Shown piece after piece: positions 39,928 to 48,605 of a stretch of DNA of 64,000 bases. The stretch spans positions 3,056-67,055 of the forward strand of contig JAPPMA010000013.1 of NCBI GenBank assembly GCA_028819295.1, in the 5' to 3' direction. The stretch comes from a bacterium (GTDB lineage Bacteria > Actinomycetota > Acidimicrobiia > Acidimicrobiales > Bin134). A model generated the notes under the pieces. That model saw only the letters and a program-made list of their open reading frames with translations. It did not search any database and was not told where the DNA came from. Every line of letters begins with the position of its first letter. Within the stretch, counting starts at the first letter, position 1. A program made the position numbers and the translations under genes.

Positions 39928-40314
39928 TTGCCCCACATCACTGTCGAGCATTCTGAGAATTTGGCCGAGCACCACGACATCGACGCGTTGGTTGCCGCGA
40001 TACACACCGCCGCGCTCGATCATGGGCTTCCAGAGTTGGCTGCCCTGCGGACCCGAGCGGTGTCGCGTCGGCATTACCGAATCGCTTCTGGTGATCCTCT
40101 ATTCGGGTTTGTGGCCATTGACTGTCGGATCGCGCCGGGGCGCGACGCGGCAGCCAAACACTCTTTCCTCGAGCAGGTGCTCGACGCGGCGGAGGCCCAG
40201 CTGGAATCCGAGGGCAGTTCCTTACATATCGCCTGGTCGATGGAGATCACCGAGGTCAACCCTGAGTTCCGGATAAACCGCAACCGGGTCCGAGACGCCC
40301 TAGGGCAAAGCTGA
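39928..40314 (+). CDS. hpaF: 5-carboxymethyl-2-hydroxymuconate delta-isomerase
   Basis: The 128-aa protein starts with the tautomerase catalytic Pro (MPHITVEHSENLAEHHDIDA) and continues LRTRAVSRRHYRIASGDPLFGFVAI, the CHMI family pattern. HpaF isomerises 5-carboxymethyl-2-hydroxymuconate in homoprotocatechuate breakdown. The start is TTG at 39928, needed to place Pro at position 2. The TGA overlaps the hpaE ATG by 1 nt. Length and motif agree with the trimeric isomerase of E. coli. Confidence 0.88.
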   Translation: MPHITVEHSENLAEHHDIDALVAAIHTAALDHGLPELAALRTRAVSRRHYRIASGDPLFGFVAIDCRIAPGRDAAAKHSFLEQVLDAAEAQLESEGSSLHIAWSMEITEVNPEFRINRNRVRDALGQS

Positions 40315-41843
40315 TGGCCGCTGCTACCCACACGCTTGAAGAGAACCTCAAGGCGGCTAACCAGCACTTGGCCCGCTTCGCCTATGCGCCGCTGCCCCAC
40401 CTAATCGGGGCCGACACTCCGCTCTCGGACTCGGGCGAGACCTTCGCCAACGCCTCTCCGATCGACGGCGAGCACCTCGCCGACGTGGCTTCGGGAAACG
40501 CCGCCGACATTGACGCCGCGGCTCGGGCCGCCGACGAGGCCTTTGGCGCATGGAGCGCAACCCCGGGCGCCGAGCGCAAACAGATCCTCCATCGAATTGC
40601 CGACTTGGTCGTCGAGCGGGCCCACCAGATCGCGGTGACCGAGTGTGTGGACACCGGGCAGGCCATCCGGTTCATGTCCTCAGCGGCGCTACGTGGCGCA
40701 GAGAACTTCCGATTCTTTGCCGATCAGGCCCCTGGCGCGGCCGACGGGAAGTCGCTGCCGTCGGCTGATCACGTCAACTACACCACCCGTCATCCCATCG
40801 GGCCGGTCGGTGTGATCACTCCCTGGAACACCCCCTTTATGCTCTCGACTTGGAAGATCGCCCCCGCGCTGGCCGCCGGCTGCACCGTGGTGCACAAGCC
40901 CGCTGAGTGGAGCCCGCTCACCGCGCAGCTGCTGGCTGAGGCCGCACTCGAAGCCGGGCTGCCCCCGGGCGTCCTAAACGTCGTCCACGGGCTGGGGGAG
41001 ACCGCGGGCAAGAGCCTCACCGAGCACCCGGCCATCAAGGCCATCGCCTTTGTGGGCGAATCGGCCACCGGCTCGCTCATCCAGGCTCAGGGGGCGCCCA
41101 CCCTCAAGCGGGTGCATTTCGAGCTGGGGGGCAAGAACCCGGTGATCGTTTTCGACGACGCCGAGATGGAGCGGGCCCTGGACGCGGTGATCTTCATGAT
41201 CTACAGCCTCAACGGAGAGCGCTGTACGAGCTCGTCGCGGGTGTTGATCCAAGAGTCGATCTACGACCAGTTCACCTCTCGAATCGCCGACAAGATGGCC
41301 ACGGTGCCTGTGGGTCATCCGCTCGATCCGAGTTCGGTGATCGGCCCCCTCATCCATCCCCGCCATCTCGACAAAGTGTGCAGCTATGCAGACATAGCCG
41401 CTGCTGAGGGAGCCGATGTCGTCCAGGGTCGTGGCTGGCCCGACGCCCCGCCCGAGGGCAACTGGGTGGCGCCAATGCTGTTCACCGGTGCCAGCTCTGA
41501 CATGCGCATCGCCCAAGAGGAGATCTTCGGCCCGGTGCTCACCGCCATTCCGTTCTCCGACGAGGCCGATGCGGTGAAGATTGCCAACGACGTTCCCTAC
41601 GGGCTGGCCGCCTACTTGTGGACTGGGGATGTCGGCCGAGCCCATCGAGTGGCCAGGGCGCTGGATGCGGGCATGATCTGGGTGAACTCGCAGAACGTCC
41701 GCCATCTCCCCACCCCGTTCGGGGGGACCAAGGCTTCGGGGATCGGCCGCGACGGCGGCGACTGGAGTTTCGACTTCTACATGGAGACCAAGAACATCAG
41801 TATCGCCCTCGACACCCACAGCATCCCCAAGCTGGGAGGCTGA
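40314..41843 (+). CDS. hpaE: 5-carboxymethyl-2-hydroxymuconate semialdehyde dehydrogenase
   Basis: The 509-aa aldehyde dehydrogenase has GVITPWNTPFMLSTWKIAPAL, the NAD site VGESATGSLIQ, the catalytic Glu in HFELGGKNPVIVF, the catalytic Cys in NGERCTSSSR, and EEIFGPVLTAIPF. The middle of the HPA operon points to HpaE, which oxidises the ring-cleavage semialdehyde with NAD. It overlaps both neighbours by 1 nt (TGATG on each side). Other substrates cannot be excluded from sequence alone. Confidence 0.88.
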   Translation: MAAATHTLEENLKAANQHLARFAYAPLPHLIGADTPLSDSGETFANASPIDGEHLADVASGNAADIDAAARAADEAFGAWSATPGAERKQILHRIADLVVERAHQIAVTECVDTGQAIRFMSSAALRGAENFRFFADQAPGAADGKSLPSADHVNYTTRHPIGPVGVITPWNTPFMLSTWKIAPALAAGCTVVHKPAEWSPLTAQLLAEAALEAGLPPGVLNVVHGLGETAGKSLTEHPAIKAIAFVGESATGSLIQAQGAPTLKRVHFELGGKNPVIVFDDAEMERALDAVIFMIYSLNGERCTSSSRVLIQESIYDQFTSRIADKMATVPVGHPLDPSSVIGPLIHPRHLDKVCSYADIAAAEGADVVQGRGWPDAPPEGNWVAPMLFTGASSDMRIAQEEIFGPVLTAIPFSDEADAVKIANDVPYGLAAYLWTGDVGRAHRVARALDAGMIWVNSQNVRHLPTPFGGTKASGIGRDGGDWSFDFYMETKNISIALDTHSIPKLGG

Positions 41844-42169
41844 TGGATATGGGTCTCTACTACGTGCAGAAGTTCCTCTACGAGCTCAACCGCGACGAAG
41901 GAATTCAGCAGCAATACCACGCTGATCGGCGCGGCGTGCTCACCGGGTATGAGCTGACCGATGAGGAGATCGAGGCCCTGGTGGAGCCCGACATCGGGCT
42001 GTTGTTCCACCTTGGAGTAAACGGCCAGATCCTGATGCACTTCGCAGCACTGCATCAGATCGAGTGGGCCGACTACCTCCAGCGCATGAGAGACGGCATC
42101 GCCAAGCACGGCCCGGTACGCGAGGGGGTATACGCCATGACCGGCTACAAGGGAGTGGGAGAGGCCTGA
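41843..42169 (+). CDS. LigA-like small subunit of an extradiol dioxygenase
   Basis: The 108-aa protein matches the alpha subunit of protocatechuate 4,5-dioxygenase-type enzymes: YVQKFLYELNRD, LTDEEIEALVEPDIGLLFHLGVNGQILM, EWADYLQRMRDG. In LigAB the small subunit covers the active site of the LigB subunit encoded next. The starts overlap (TGATG) at both ends, with GGGAGGC before the ATG. E. coli HpaD works without such a subunit, so its presence here suggests a LigAB-type architecture for the pathway's ring-cleavage enzyme. Confidence 0.82.
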   Translation: MDMGLYYVQKFLYELNRDEGIQQQYHADRRGVLTGYELTDEEIEALVEPDIGLLFHLGVNGQILMHFAALHQIEWADYLQRMRDGIAKHGPVREGVYAMTGYKGVGEA

Positions 42170-43017
42170 TGGCGCTCGTCTACGCAGGAGTTTGCAGCCA
42201 TGCCCCGGGCATCACCGGACGGGCCGACCAGGCCAACACCGAAGTACGCGACTGTTTCTACGCCGCCTTTCGCCGGATGCGAGAAGACATCGAGGCCAGC
42301 GGCGCCGAAGCGCTGATCGTGATCGCCGCCGAGCATTTCGCCAATTTCTTCATGGACAACATGCCCAGCTTCGCCATCGGCATGGCCGACTTCTACGACG
42401 GACCCATCGAGGACGCCGCATGGCTGGGCATCGACAAATTCCGCGCCCCCGGCAACCGCGACCTATCACAGCGGATCATCACCGAGGTGATGCAGACCTC
42501 CGATGTCGCCTACGCCGAAGAGTGGAAGTTCGACCACGGCATCGCCGTCCCCCTCCACTTTCTGACCCCCCGATTCGATATGCCCATCGTCCCGGCCAAC
42601 ATCAACTGCCAGGGCCCGCCGCTCACCCCCCTGCACCGGGCCTGGGCCTTCGGGGAGTCGCTACGCCGAGCCGCCGACGCCGTTCCCGAAAAAATCGCCA
42701 TCGTGGGCACCGGGGGCATATCCCACTGGCCCGCCACCCCCGACTCCGGCAAGATCAACGAGGCCTGGGACCGCGACTTCCTCGACCGATGGTGTCGAAA
42801 CGACCGGGACGCACTGCTCTCTTACGATGACTTGACCGTATACGCCAACGCCGGCCAAGGCGGGTTCGAGATCAGAACCTTCATCTGCATCAGCGCAGCA
42901 GCCGCAGGAGCCCCCGGCACAGTCCACTTCTGCGAACCCATCCCCATCTTCGCCGTCAGCTGCACCATCGCCAGCTACAACCTATGGGGCAACGATCCGA
43001 TGCCCAAAACGCCCTGA
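42169..43017 (+). CDS. hpaD: LigB-family class III extradiol dioxygenase, probable homoprotocatechuate 2,3-dioxygenase
   Basis: The 282-aa catalytic subunit shows the LigB iron ligands: His in VCSHAPGITG, His in VIAAEHFANFF and Glu in GQGGFEIRTF. The second-sphere His in FDHGIAVPLHFL and GTGGISHWPATP are also present. The length equals HpaD (about 283 aa), the homoprotocatechuate 2,3-dioxygenase of the same superfamily. With the isomerase and dehydrogenase genes beside it, cleavage of 3,4-dihydroxyphenylacetate is the best guess; protocatechuate or gallate are alternatives. It ends 8 nt from the convergent aldoxime dehydratase stop. Confidence 0.83.
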   Translation: MALVYAGVCSHAPGITGRADQANTEVRDCFYAAFRRMREDIEASGAEALIVIAAEHFANFFMDNMPSFAIGMADFYDGPIEDAAWLGIDKFRAPGNRDLSQRIITEVMQTSDVAYAEEWKFDHGIAVPLHFLTPRFDMPIVPANINCQGPPLTPLHRAWAFGESLRRAADAVPEKIAIVGTGGISHWPATPDSGKINEAWDRDFLDRWCRNDRDALLSYDDLTVYANAGQGGFEIRTFICISAAAAGAPGTVHFCEPIPIFAVSCTIASYNLWGNDPMPKTP

Positions 43018-43025
43018 GGGGCAGC

Positions 43026-43925
43026 TCACAAGTCGGCCAAAGGGGACCGATTGGTGCCGCCGAGGGTGATGCTGCCCATCGGCAGCACAGAGACTTCATG
43101 CCAGAGGCGGAGCTGTATCTGCCCTCCGAGCTCGCCGACCATCGCTAAGAACGAGTCGAAAATGGCCAGGTGGGTTGGGTGGGAGCGGGACCAAGCTTCC
43201 AGCGACGCCAAGTCTCGGAACCAGCCGACAAAGCTCGTGGACTCCAAGTCCTCCCCGTCGAGGGTCTGCTCCCGCAGAAAGCGGCTGGATATGCAGCCGG
43301 TGTCGGGGTTTCGAGCGAGGAACTCGATCCCCGCTTCCAAGTTGGGGACTACCTGCTCGAAGTAAAGGGCTCGCTCATCTTTGCCGCAGTGATGCCAGAC
43401 CTGCCCTGATCGGATAAGGCACAGGTTGGTGGGTGCCGCCGCACGGGGTTCAGAGGACAGATCTGAATCGGCGCTTGCCGGTATCCGGTCTCGAGCGGCC
43501 CCCCAATACTCGTGAACGTCAGTGTGCTCGGCTGGGCTGAGGTTGCGTACTCCCGGGGTGACTTGGTCGGTGGAGTGAAGCGTCTCCCAGCGATCTGAGG
43601 GAATGAACGCTGCTTCTTCAAGCACTCCTGGTAATGCCATGACGGTCTTCACATCAGGGCGATCTCGCCATAGCCCGTAGGCGGCAGGGTCGTCCCAGTA
43701 GCCGAGAAAAACAGCAACCGGATCGTCATCGTTGACCACCCTGGCCCGCTCCAAGTGGGCAGGAGTGCTTTCGCCCGAAGTCAATGCGGTCAAAAGCCAG
43801 TGGTCAGCTGAGGTCTCGCGGGGATTTCTTGCGAAGAGCATGGAATGGACGGTTGCCTCGGGAAGCCCAACGGCGGTCCATGCAGGAGCCTGTGGTGTGT
43901 GCCCTTCAGGTCTGTTGGCGGTCAT
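43026..43925 (-). CDS. oxd: haem-containing aldoxime dehydratase
   Basis: The 299-aa protein resembles the phenylacetaldoxime dehydratase (Oxd) family: VFLGYWDDPAAYGLW, IPSDRWETLHSTD, ERALYFEQVVPNLEAGIEFL, DTGCISSRFLREQ, SFVGWFRDLASLEAWSRSHPTHLAIFDSFL, and LRLWHEVSVLPMGS. Aldoxime dehydratases use a ferrous haem to turn aldoximes into nitriles. The expected size is about 350 aa, so this copy is somewhat short at the N-terminus. The ATG overlaps the livF stop (ATGA), placing it last in an operon that begins with a nitrilase: product and consumer of the nitrile are encoded together. Confidence 0.85.
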   Translation of the reverse strand: MTANRPEGHTPQAPAWTAVGLPEATVHSMLFARNPRETSADHWLLTALTSGESTPAHLERARVVNDDDPVAVFLGYWDDPAAYGLWRDRPDVKTVMALPGVLEEAAFIPSDRWETLHSTDQVTPGVRNLSPAEHTDVHEYWGAARDRIPASADSDLSSEPRAAAPTNLCLIRSGQVWHHCGKDERALYFEQVVPNLEAGIEFLARNPDTGCISSRFLREQTLDGEDLESTSFVGWFRDLASLEAWSRSHPTHLAIFDSFLAMVGELGGQIQLRLWHEVSVLPMGSITLGGTNRSPLADL

Positions 43926-44689
43926 GGATTCTCCTTGCATTCATCATTGGAGCCGTTTGCCCGGGGAGGGTTCTCGTCCGTCTCGCCGAGATAGGCCGCT
44001 TGAAGTCGGTCAGGCTGGCGGCGCACTTCTGAGGCCCTGCCCTGGAGCGCCACCGATCCCCGAGCGAGGACGGTGGCGTGTTGGCCCAAGGCCAGTGCTC
44101 GGTCGGCGAACTGCTCTACGAGCAGCACCCCTATTCCGTCAGCAGCCATGTCGGCCACTGCGGCCAGCATCCGGTCGACGATGGCGGGCGCTAAGCCCAA
44201 TGAGAGTTCGTCGATCAGCAGCACTCGGGGTTGCTGCAATAGCGCCCGCCCCAGTACGACCATTTGCTGCTCGCCTCCCGACAGGCTTGCCGCTTTGACT
44301 GTGGCGCGGCTCCGAAGCTCGGGAAACAGCTCGAATGCCTGATCCGGCCGATGCGCAGCGACGAGGAGATTCTCTTCTACGGTGAGGTTGGGGAATACCG
44401 TCCGGCCCTGCTGCACATAGGACATTCCGAGTGCCACTCGCCGCCGCCGAGAGAACCTGGTGATATCGATCCCGCCCATGAGCACCCGGCCTTTGCTGGT
44501 GGGGATGACGCCGCTGATGCCGTCCAACAGGGTGGACTTTCCCACTCCGTTCGCGCCCAATAACACCGTCACCTCTCCCGCTTTCACCGTTAAGTCCACT
44601 CCCCGGACAACCGGCTGGCCCAGACGGTTGACCTGCAATTCCTCGAGGCTCAGCGCCGCTCCCGGGGCTGGGGCTGCTGGCCGGGTCAC
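43922..44689 (-). CDS. livF: branched-chain-type ABC transporter ATPase (LivF-like)
   Basis: The 255-aa protein has Walker A LGANGVGKSTLL, YVQQGRTVFPNLTVEENLL (the LivF Q-loop region), signature SLSGGEQQMVVLGRAL, Walker B VLLIDELSLGLAP and the switch region VLLVEQFADRAL. It starts at a GTG whose TGA overlap (GTGA) couples it to the fused permease-ATPase gene. It provides the second ATPase of a HAAT-family importer whose substrate, by context, is an aldoxime, nitrile or related amide. Confidence 0.88.
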   Translation of the reverse strand: MTRPAAPAPGAALSLEELQVNRLGQPVVRGVDLTVKAGEVTVLLGANGVGKSTLLDGISGVIPTSKGRVLMGGIDITRFSRRRRVALGMSYVQQGRTVFPNLTVEENLLVAAHRPDQAFELFPELRSRATVKAASLSGGEQQMVVLGRALLQQPRVLLIDELSLGLAPAIVDRMLAAVADMAADGIGVLLVEQFADRALALGQHATVLARGSVALQGRASEVRRQPDRLQAAYLGETDENPPRANGSNDECKENP

Positions 44690-46419
44690 GATGCCCGTCC
44701 CAGATAGGCGGCCACCACGTCGGGGTTGGACAGAACTTCCGAAGGGGTGCCGGCCGCTATGACCCGGCCGAAGTCCAACACGATTGCGGTGTCGCACAGC
44801 GAGGCCACAACGTCCAAGTCGTGCTCGATCAACAGCACTGCGGTCCCCAGTGTGGTCGGAACCTCGGCGAGGGCATCGACGAATCGCTCCCTTTCGTGTC
44901 CGGCCAGCCCGGCGACTGGCTCGTCCAAGAGTACGGCTTTCGGCCGGGAGATGATCGCTCCGCACACCTCCAAGATCCTCCGGGAACCCACATCCAAAGC
45001 GGCGACCGGAGTAGTGGCGGGCGGAAGGGAGAACCACGAGACCGCCTCTTCGACCGGCAGTCCGGACCCGGAACCGGCGAGGTCCAGATAGCCGCCCACA
45101 GTCAGGTCGCGGGGGGTGAGGCCCTGCTGGAAGGTTCGCCGCATGCCCATCCGGGCTCGCTTGCGCGGGGGCAGCGAGGAAATGTCCATCCCGTCGAGGA
45201 TCACCCGCCCCTGGCTGCTGGCAAGAAAGCCGCTCACGATATCGACCAAAGTTGACTTGCCGGCGCCGTTCGGGCCGATCACGCCGACGAACCGCCCCTC
45301 AGTCACCGTCAAGCTGACATCGTCGAGGGCTTGGACCGCGCCATATGACACAGCAATGTTCTGGATGTCGAGCATTGGGCCGTCCCCGCGAAGTCGCGAC
45401 AGCCGGCACGCCGGGAGGGGGCTGGCGGCCGTGCTGTGGTCGGGTGTTTCGCGGGGACGGCCCAGCCGGCTGATAAGGGCTCGCAGTGCGGCAGACAGGC
45501 CGCCCTCGCCCTGGCTCAGCGCCAACACGCCTCCGACGGCGAAAATCATGGGGGCGATGTCTTGGGGAAGCCCGAGATCGCTAAGGAAGTTGGGAATCAG
45601 GCGGCCGAACAGCCCGGCAAGCAACGCACCCTCGAAGTGGCCGGCGCCGAACATGAGTGCCGACGTCAATATGGTCATGGACTCGATCGGCTGGAAGCTG
45701 GCTGCGCTCACGATCCCGTGAAGCGCAACCAGCAGGGCGCCTCCGAGCCCGGCAATGGCCGCGCTCACTGCGAATGCGGACAGCTTCGTCCTGACCACGC
45801 TGCGGCCCATGGCCGCGGTGGCCCGCTCGCTGCGCCTCACCGAGAACCACCACCGCCCGGTACGGGAGCGGCGCAGCGCGACCACTGCCAAGCCGACAAA
45901 CCCGAGTGCCGCCGCGCAGAACAAGAAGAAGCCGGGTTCGCTGCTGGCGAAACCCGGGGGGCGCACCCGGTTTCCCTCGATGAGGCCGGGGAAGCCGTCG
46001 GCGAATACGACCCGGGCCACTGCTGCGCTGAACACCAGGGTGAACACGGCCAAGTTGAGTCCGCGGAGGCGCAAGGCGGGGACGCCCACCAATATCCCTA
46101 CGGCGAACGGGACAAGGGCGGCGAAGGGAAGCATGGCCAGATAGGGAAGCGATGTCTTCAGATTCAGCCATCCGACTGTCCATGCGCCCATTCCCGCGAA
46201 CGACATTTGGCACAACGACAACAGCCCGGCATTGTCGTAGATCACCCCGACGCTCACCGCTACCACTGCTGTGATGAGCGCGCTGGTGAGCAAGAACAGC
46301 CAGAACGGATTTGCCGACCCTGCTATTGCAATGGCAGCCGCGACATACAAGGCGGAAGCGGCGAGGTCGGTGCGCCGGATCCGAAAAGGCGCAGACCAGG
46401 CGAAGTCAGCGCGCCGCAT
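44686..46419 (-). CDS. fused LivM permease and LivG ATPase
   Basis: Residues about 1-330 are a LivM-type permease with eight or more hydrophobic segments and the GLLSLCQMSFAGMGAW and RGLNLAVFTLVFS motifs. Residues about 345-577 are a LivG-type ATPase: GPNGAGKSTLV, MGMRRTFQQG, the VLLDEPVAGLAGHERER Walker B and D-loop, and IEHDLDVVASL. Such LivM-LivG fusions are known in actinobacteria. The ABC signature is degenerate (LDVGSRRILEVCGAI in place of LSGGQ), as is frequent in LivG (LSYGQ). It overlaps livH by 14 nt and livF by 4 nt. Confidence 0.87.
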   Translation of the reverse strand: MRRADFAWSAPFRIRRTDLAASALYVAAAIAIAGSANPFWLFLLTSALITAVVAVSVGVIYDNAGLLSLCQMSFAGMGAWTVGWLNLKTSLPYLAMLPFAALVPFAVGILVGVPALRLRGLNLAVFTLVFSAAVARVVFADGFPGLIEGNRVRPPGFASSEPGFFLFCAAALGFVGLAVVALRRSRTGRWWFSVRRSERATAAMGRSVVRTKLSAFAVSAAIAGLGGALLVALHGIVSAASFQPIESMTILTSALMFGAGHFEGALLAGLFGRLIPNFLSDLGLPQDIAPMIFAVGGVLALSQGEGGLSAALRALISRLGRPRETPDHSTAASPLPACRLSRLRGDGPMLDIQNIAVSYGAVQALDDVSLTVTEGRFVGVIGPNGAGKSTLVDIVSGFLASSQGRVILDGMDISSLPPRKRARMGMRRTFQQGLTPRDLTVGGYLDLAGSGSGLPVEEAVSWFSLPPATTPVAALDVGSRRILEVCGAIISRPKAVLLDEPVAGLAGHERERFVDALAEVPTTLGTAVLLIEHDLDVVASLCDTAIVLDFGRVIAAGTPSEVLSNPDVVAAYLGRAS

Positions 46420-47263
46420 CCCACACCTCGTGGCGCTGAGTCCACAACAACACGACCAGCGCGATCAGAAACGGGACTGCTCCCCGGTATTCGGCCCAAG
46501 TCGACCGATAAGAAGACACCGCCTCGACCACTCCGACCAATACGCCGCCTACCAGCGCCAAAGACAGGCTTCGGAACGCCCCAATCAAGGCGGCGGCCAT
46601 GGCCGGGAAGATGAGAAAGCCCAAGCTGGAGAAACTCCCCGGCAAGTTAGAGGCCACCACGATCATTCCCACTGCTGACACCAAGCCGGTGAACCCCCAC
46701 ACCAGCGCTGTGCGGGCGAACAGCGGAACGCCGAGCAATTCGGCCACCACCGGCAGCTCTGAGATGGCTCTGACTTGTGTCCCCACTCGGGTGGATGACA
46801 GCACCCATCCCATCAGCAAGACGGTGGCCAGGGCTACGAGCAGCACGATCACCGTTCCCGCTGTCACGACAACCCCACCCACCGTGCGGGATGCGCTGGG
46901 GAAGATCACCGGCACGCTGCGGGGAGTGTCGCTGAAGAAGCGGAAGCCGACGGCGAACAGCCCCACGGTGACGGCGATCATGGCGCCGGTGCGGATCGCT
47001 CCGTCGGCCTCGCTGAACACCCGGGCGAACATCAGCCCGATTGCCACAGAGATCACCGCCGACAAGGCCACTCCCGCAGCTGCCGCGGGCAGGAAATCCC
47101 AACCGCGGCCGTATAAGACAGCGGCGAAGTAGGCACCGAACGCTCCAACGACGGCTTGGCTGAAGTTCACCACTCCGGCCATGCGGTGGAGCACGACGAT
47201 GCTCACCCCGAAGATCGCGTAGGCGCCGCCCGCCGCGAGCCCGGCTACCACCAAGGTGAGCAT
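46406..47263 (-). CDS. livH: branched-chain-type ABC permease (LivH-like)
   Basis: The 285-aa integral membrane protein has about eight hydrophobic segments, starting LTLVVAGLAAGGAYAIFGVSIVVLHRMAGVVNFSQAVVGAFG, the typical LivH N-terminus. GFTGLVSAVGMIVVASNLPG and FPAMAAALIGAFRSLSLALVGGVLVGVVE form the conserved cytoplasmic loop region. It pairs with the LivM half of the following gene to form the channel. It follows livK by 19 nt. Confidence 0.88.
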   Translation of the reverse strand: MLTLVVAGLAAGGAYAIFGVSIVVLHRMAGVVNFSQAVVGAFGAYFAAVLYGRGWDFLPAAAAGVALSAVISVAIGLMFARVFSEADGAIRTGAMIAVTVGLFAVGFRFFSDTPRSVPVIFPSASRTVGGVVVTAGTVIVLLVALATVLLMGWVLSSTRVGTQVRAISELPVVAELLGVPLFARTALVWGFTGLVSAVGMIVVASNLPGSFSSLGFLIFPAMAAALIGAFRSLSLALVGGVLVGVVEAVSSYRSTWAEYRGAVPFLIALVVLLWTQRHEVWDAAR

Positions 47264-47282
47264 CCGCCGCTCCCAGGAGGCC

Positions 47283-48605
47283 TTAGCCGGGGAGGATGAC
47301 CCAGTCGTCGGCCACGGTCACCCACTCACCATCTCTCAGTTCAACGAACTTGGATGCCTGGTTGGGGGCGTGGGTCTCTCCCGGGCCGAAGGTGTAGGGC
47401 GTTCCCAGCAGGGGAGTCTCGTACGGCTCCAGGGTTCGCATCGCCTCGGCAACCGACTCTCTGGTGATCTCCCCGTCGATGCCCCGCAATGCCTCGACAA
47501 AGATAGTGGCCGCGATGTAGCCCCCTTGGGCGAACGACGTGAGCGGCACCCCAGCGTCGGTCATGAGCGACCGCCAATCGTCCAAGACGGGCGAGTCCGA
47601 CCCGTAAGGCTCGAATTCCGAGTTGGCCCGCAGCCCATTTCCGGCGCTGCCGAGTTGAGAGGCGATCGAGTCGGTGTAATACGAGGTGAGGCCGATCCAG
47701 ATTATGTCGGACAGGCCCTGGGACTCGATTGCCCGTCCCACCGCCAGGGCGTGGGGCTCGACCCCGTCGATCACCACGGCGTCGCATCCGGCATCTCGGG
47801 CTTGCAGCATGAGCGGCGTGGGGTCGTCTTCCAGCGTGGCGGCTCCGACCCTCAGGGTGAGGCTCTTGCCGGTGAGCGCTTCCCACCGCTCCACTGCGGC
47901 ATCGAATGCCGGTGCCAAATCGGGTATGACGAATAGGTTGACGTTGCAGACGTCCTCGAGCCCGAGGGTCTCGGACGCGTAGTAGAGGGACACGGTGATC
48001 CCGGCATACGGCCCGGTGTTGACCGGGGAGATATTCGACGACAAGAAGCAGAGCGGGTCTACCCCCGTGCCCTGGATCGAATACACCCCCTTCTCAGCGT
48101 AAAAGGCCGAGTTGACCGCGCATTCCAGTGTGCTGGCCGAACCGACCATGGCAACCACATCGTCTTGCTCCACTAGCTTGCGACCCGCGGTAGCAGCGCC
48201 TTCGGGAGTCCCCGCGTCGTCTTCGACGACCAACTGGATTGGTCGCCCGTTGATTCCGCCGCCGGCGTTCACTCGGTCGAATACCGCCTTGGCCGCCACG
48301 GAGGCCTCCGGAAAGAGAGCGCCACCGGTAAGCGAGCTCACATTGCCCACCTTTATGGGCTCGCCGGTCGCTTCCACAGGCGCGTCAGCGGGAGCCTCTG
48401 TCGCAGTGGGTGCCTCTGTCGCCGCGGGTGTTTCAGTTGCCGCGGGTGCCTCTGTCGCCGCGGGCGTTTCAGTTGCCGCGGCCGCGGTCGGCTGGTCGGT
48501 CGCGGCCGAATCGGTGTCGTCATCGTCGTTGCCGCAGGCTGAGGCCACCAAGACAAGGGCCAGCAGCGTTGCCAGCAACATGAGCAGCTTTGAACGGTTC
48601 TTCAT
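47283..48605 (-). CDS. livK: lipoprotein substrate-binding protein of the ABC importer
   Basis: The 440-aa protein has a lipobox signal (LLATLLALVLVASACGNDDD), then a low-complexity T/E/A/P linker of near-repeats (ATETPAATEAP) that tethers the binding domain. The type I periplasmic-binding fold of Leu/Ile/Val-type receptors follows: IKVGNVSSLTGGALFPEAS, GRPIQLVVEDDAGTPEGAA, VAMVGSASTLECAVNSAFYAE, AGCDAVVIDGVEPHAL. It overlaps the nitrilase stop by 4 nt, and the nitrilase end supplies its GGGAGG site. The ligand is not predictable from sequence; context suggests an aldoxime, nitrile or amide. Confidence 0.88.
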   Translation of the reverse strand: MKNRSKLLMLLATLLALVLVASACGNDDDDTDSAATDQPTAAAATETPAATEAPAATETPAATEAPTATEAPADAPVEATGEPIKVGNVSSLTGGALFPEASVAAKAVFDRVNAGGGINGRPIQLVVEDDAGTPEGAATAGRKLVEQDDVVAMVGSASTLECAVNSAFYAEKGVYSIQGTGVDPLCFLSSNISPVNTGPYAGITVSLYYASETLGLEDVCNVNLFVIPDLAPAFDAAVERWEALTGKSLTLRVGAATLEDDPTPLMLQARDAGCDAVVIDGVEPHALAVGRAIESQGLSDIIWIGLTSYYTDSIASQLGSAGNGLRANSEFEPYGSDSPVLDDWRSLMTDAGVPLTSFAQGGYIAATIFVEALRGIDGEITRESVAEAMRTLEPYETPLLGTPYTFGPGETHAPNQASKFVELRDGEWVTVADDWVILPG

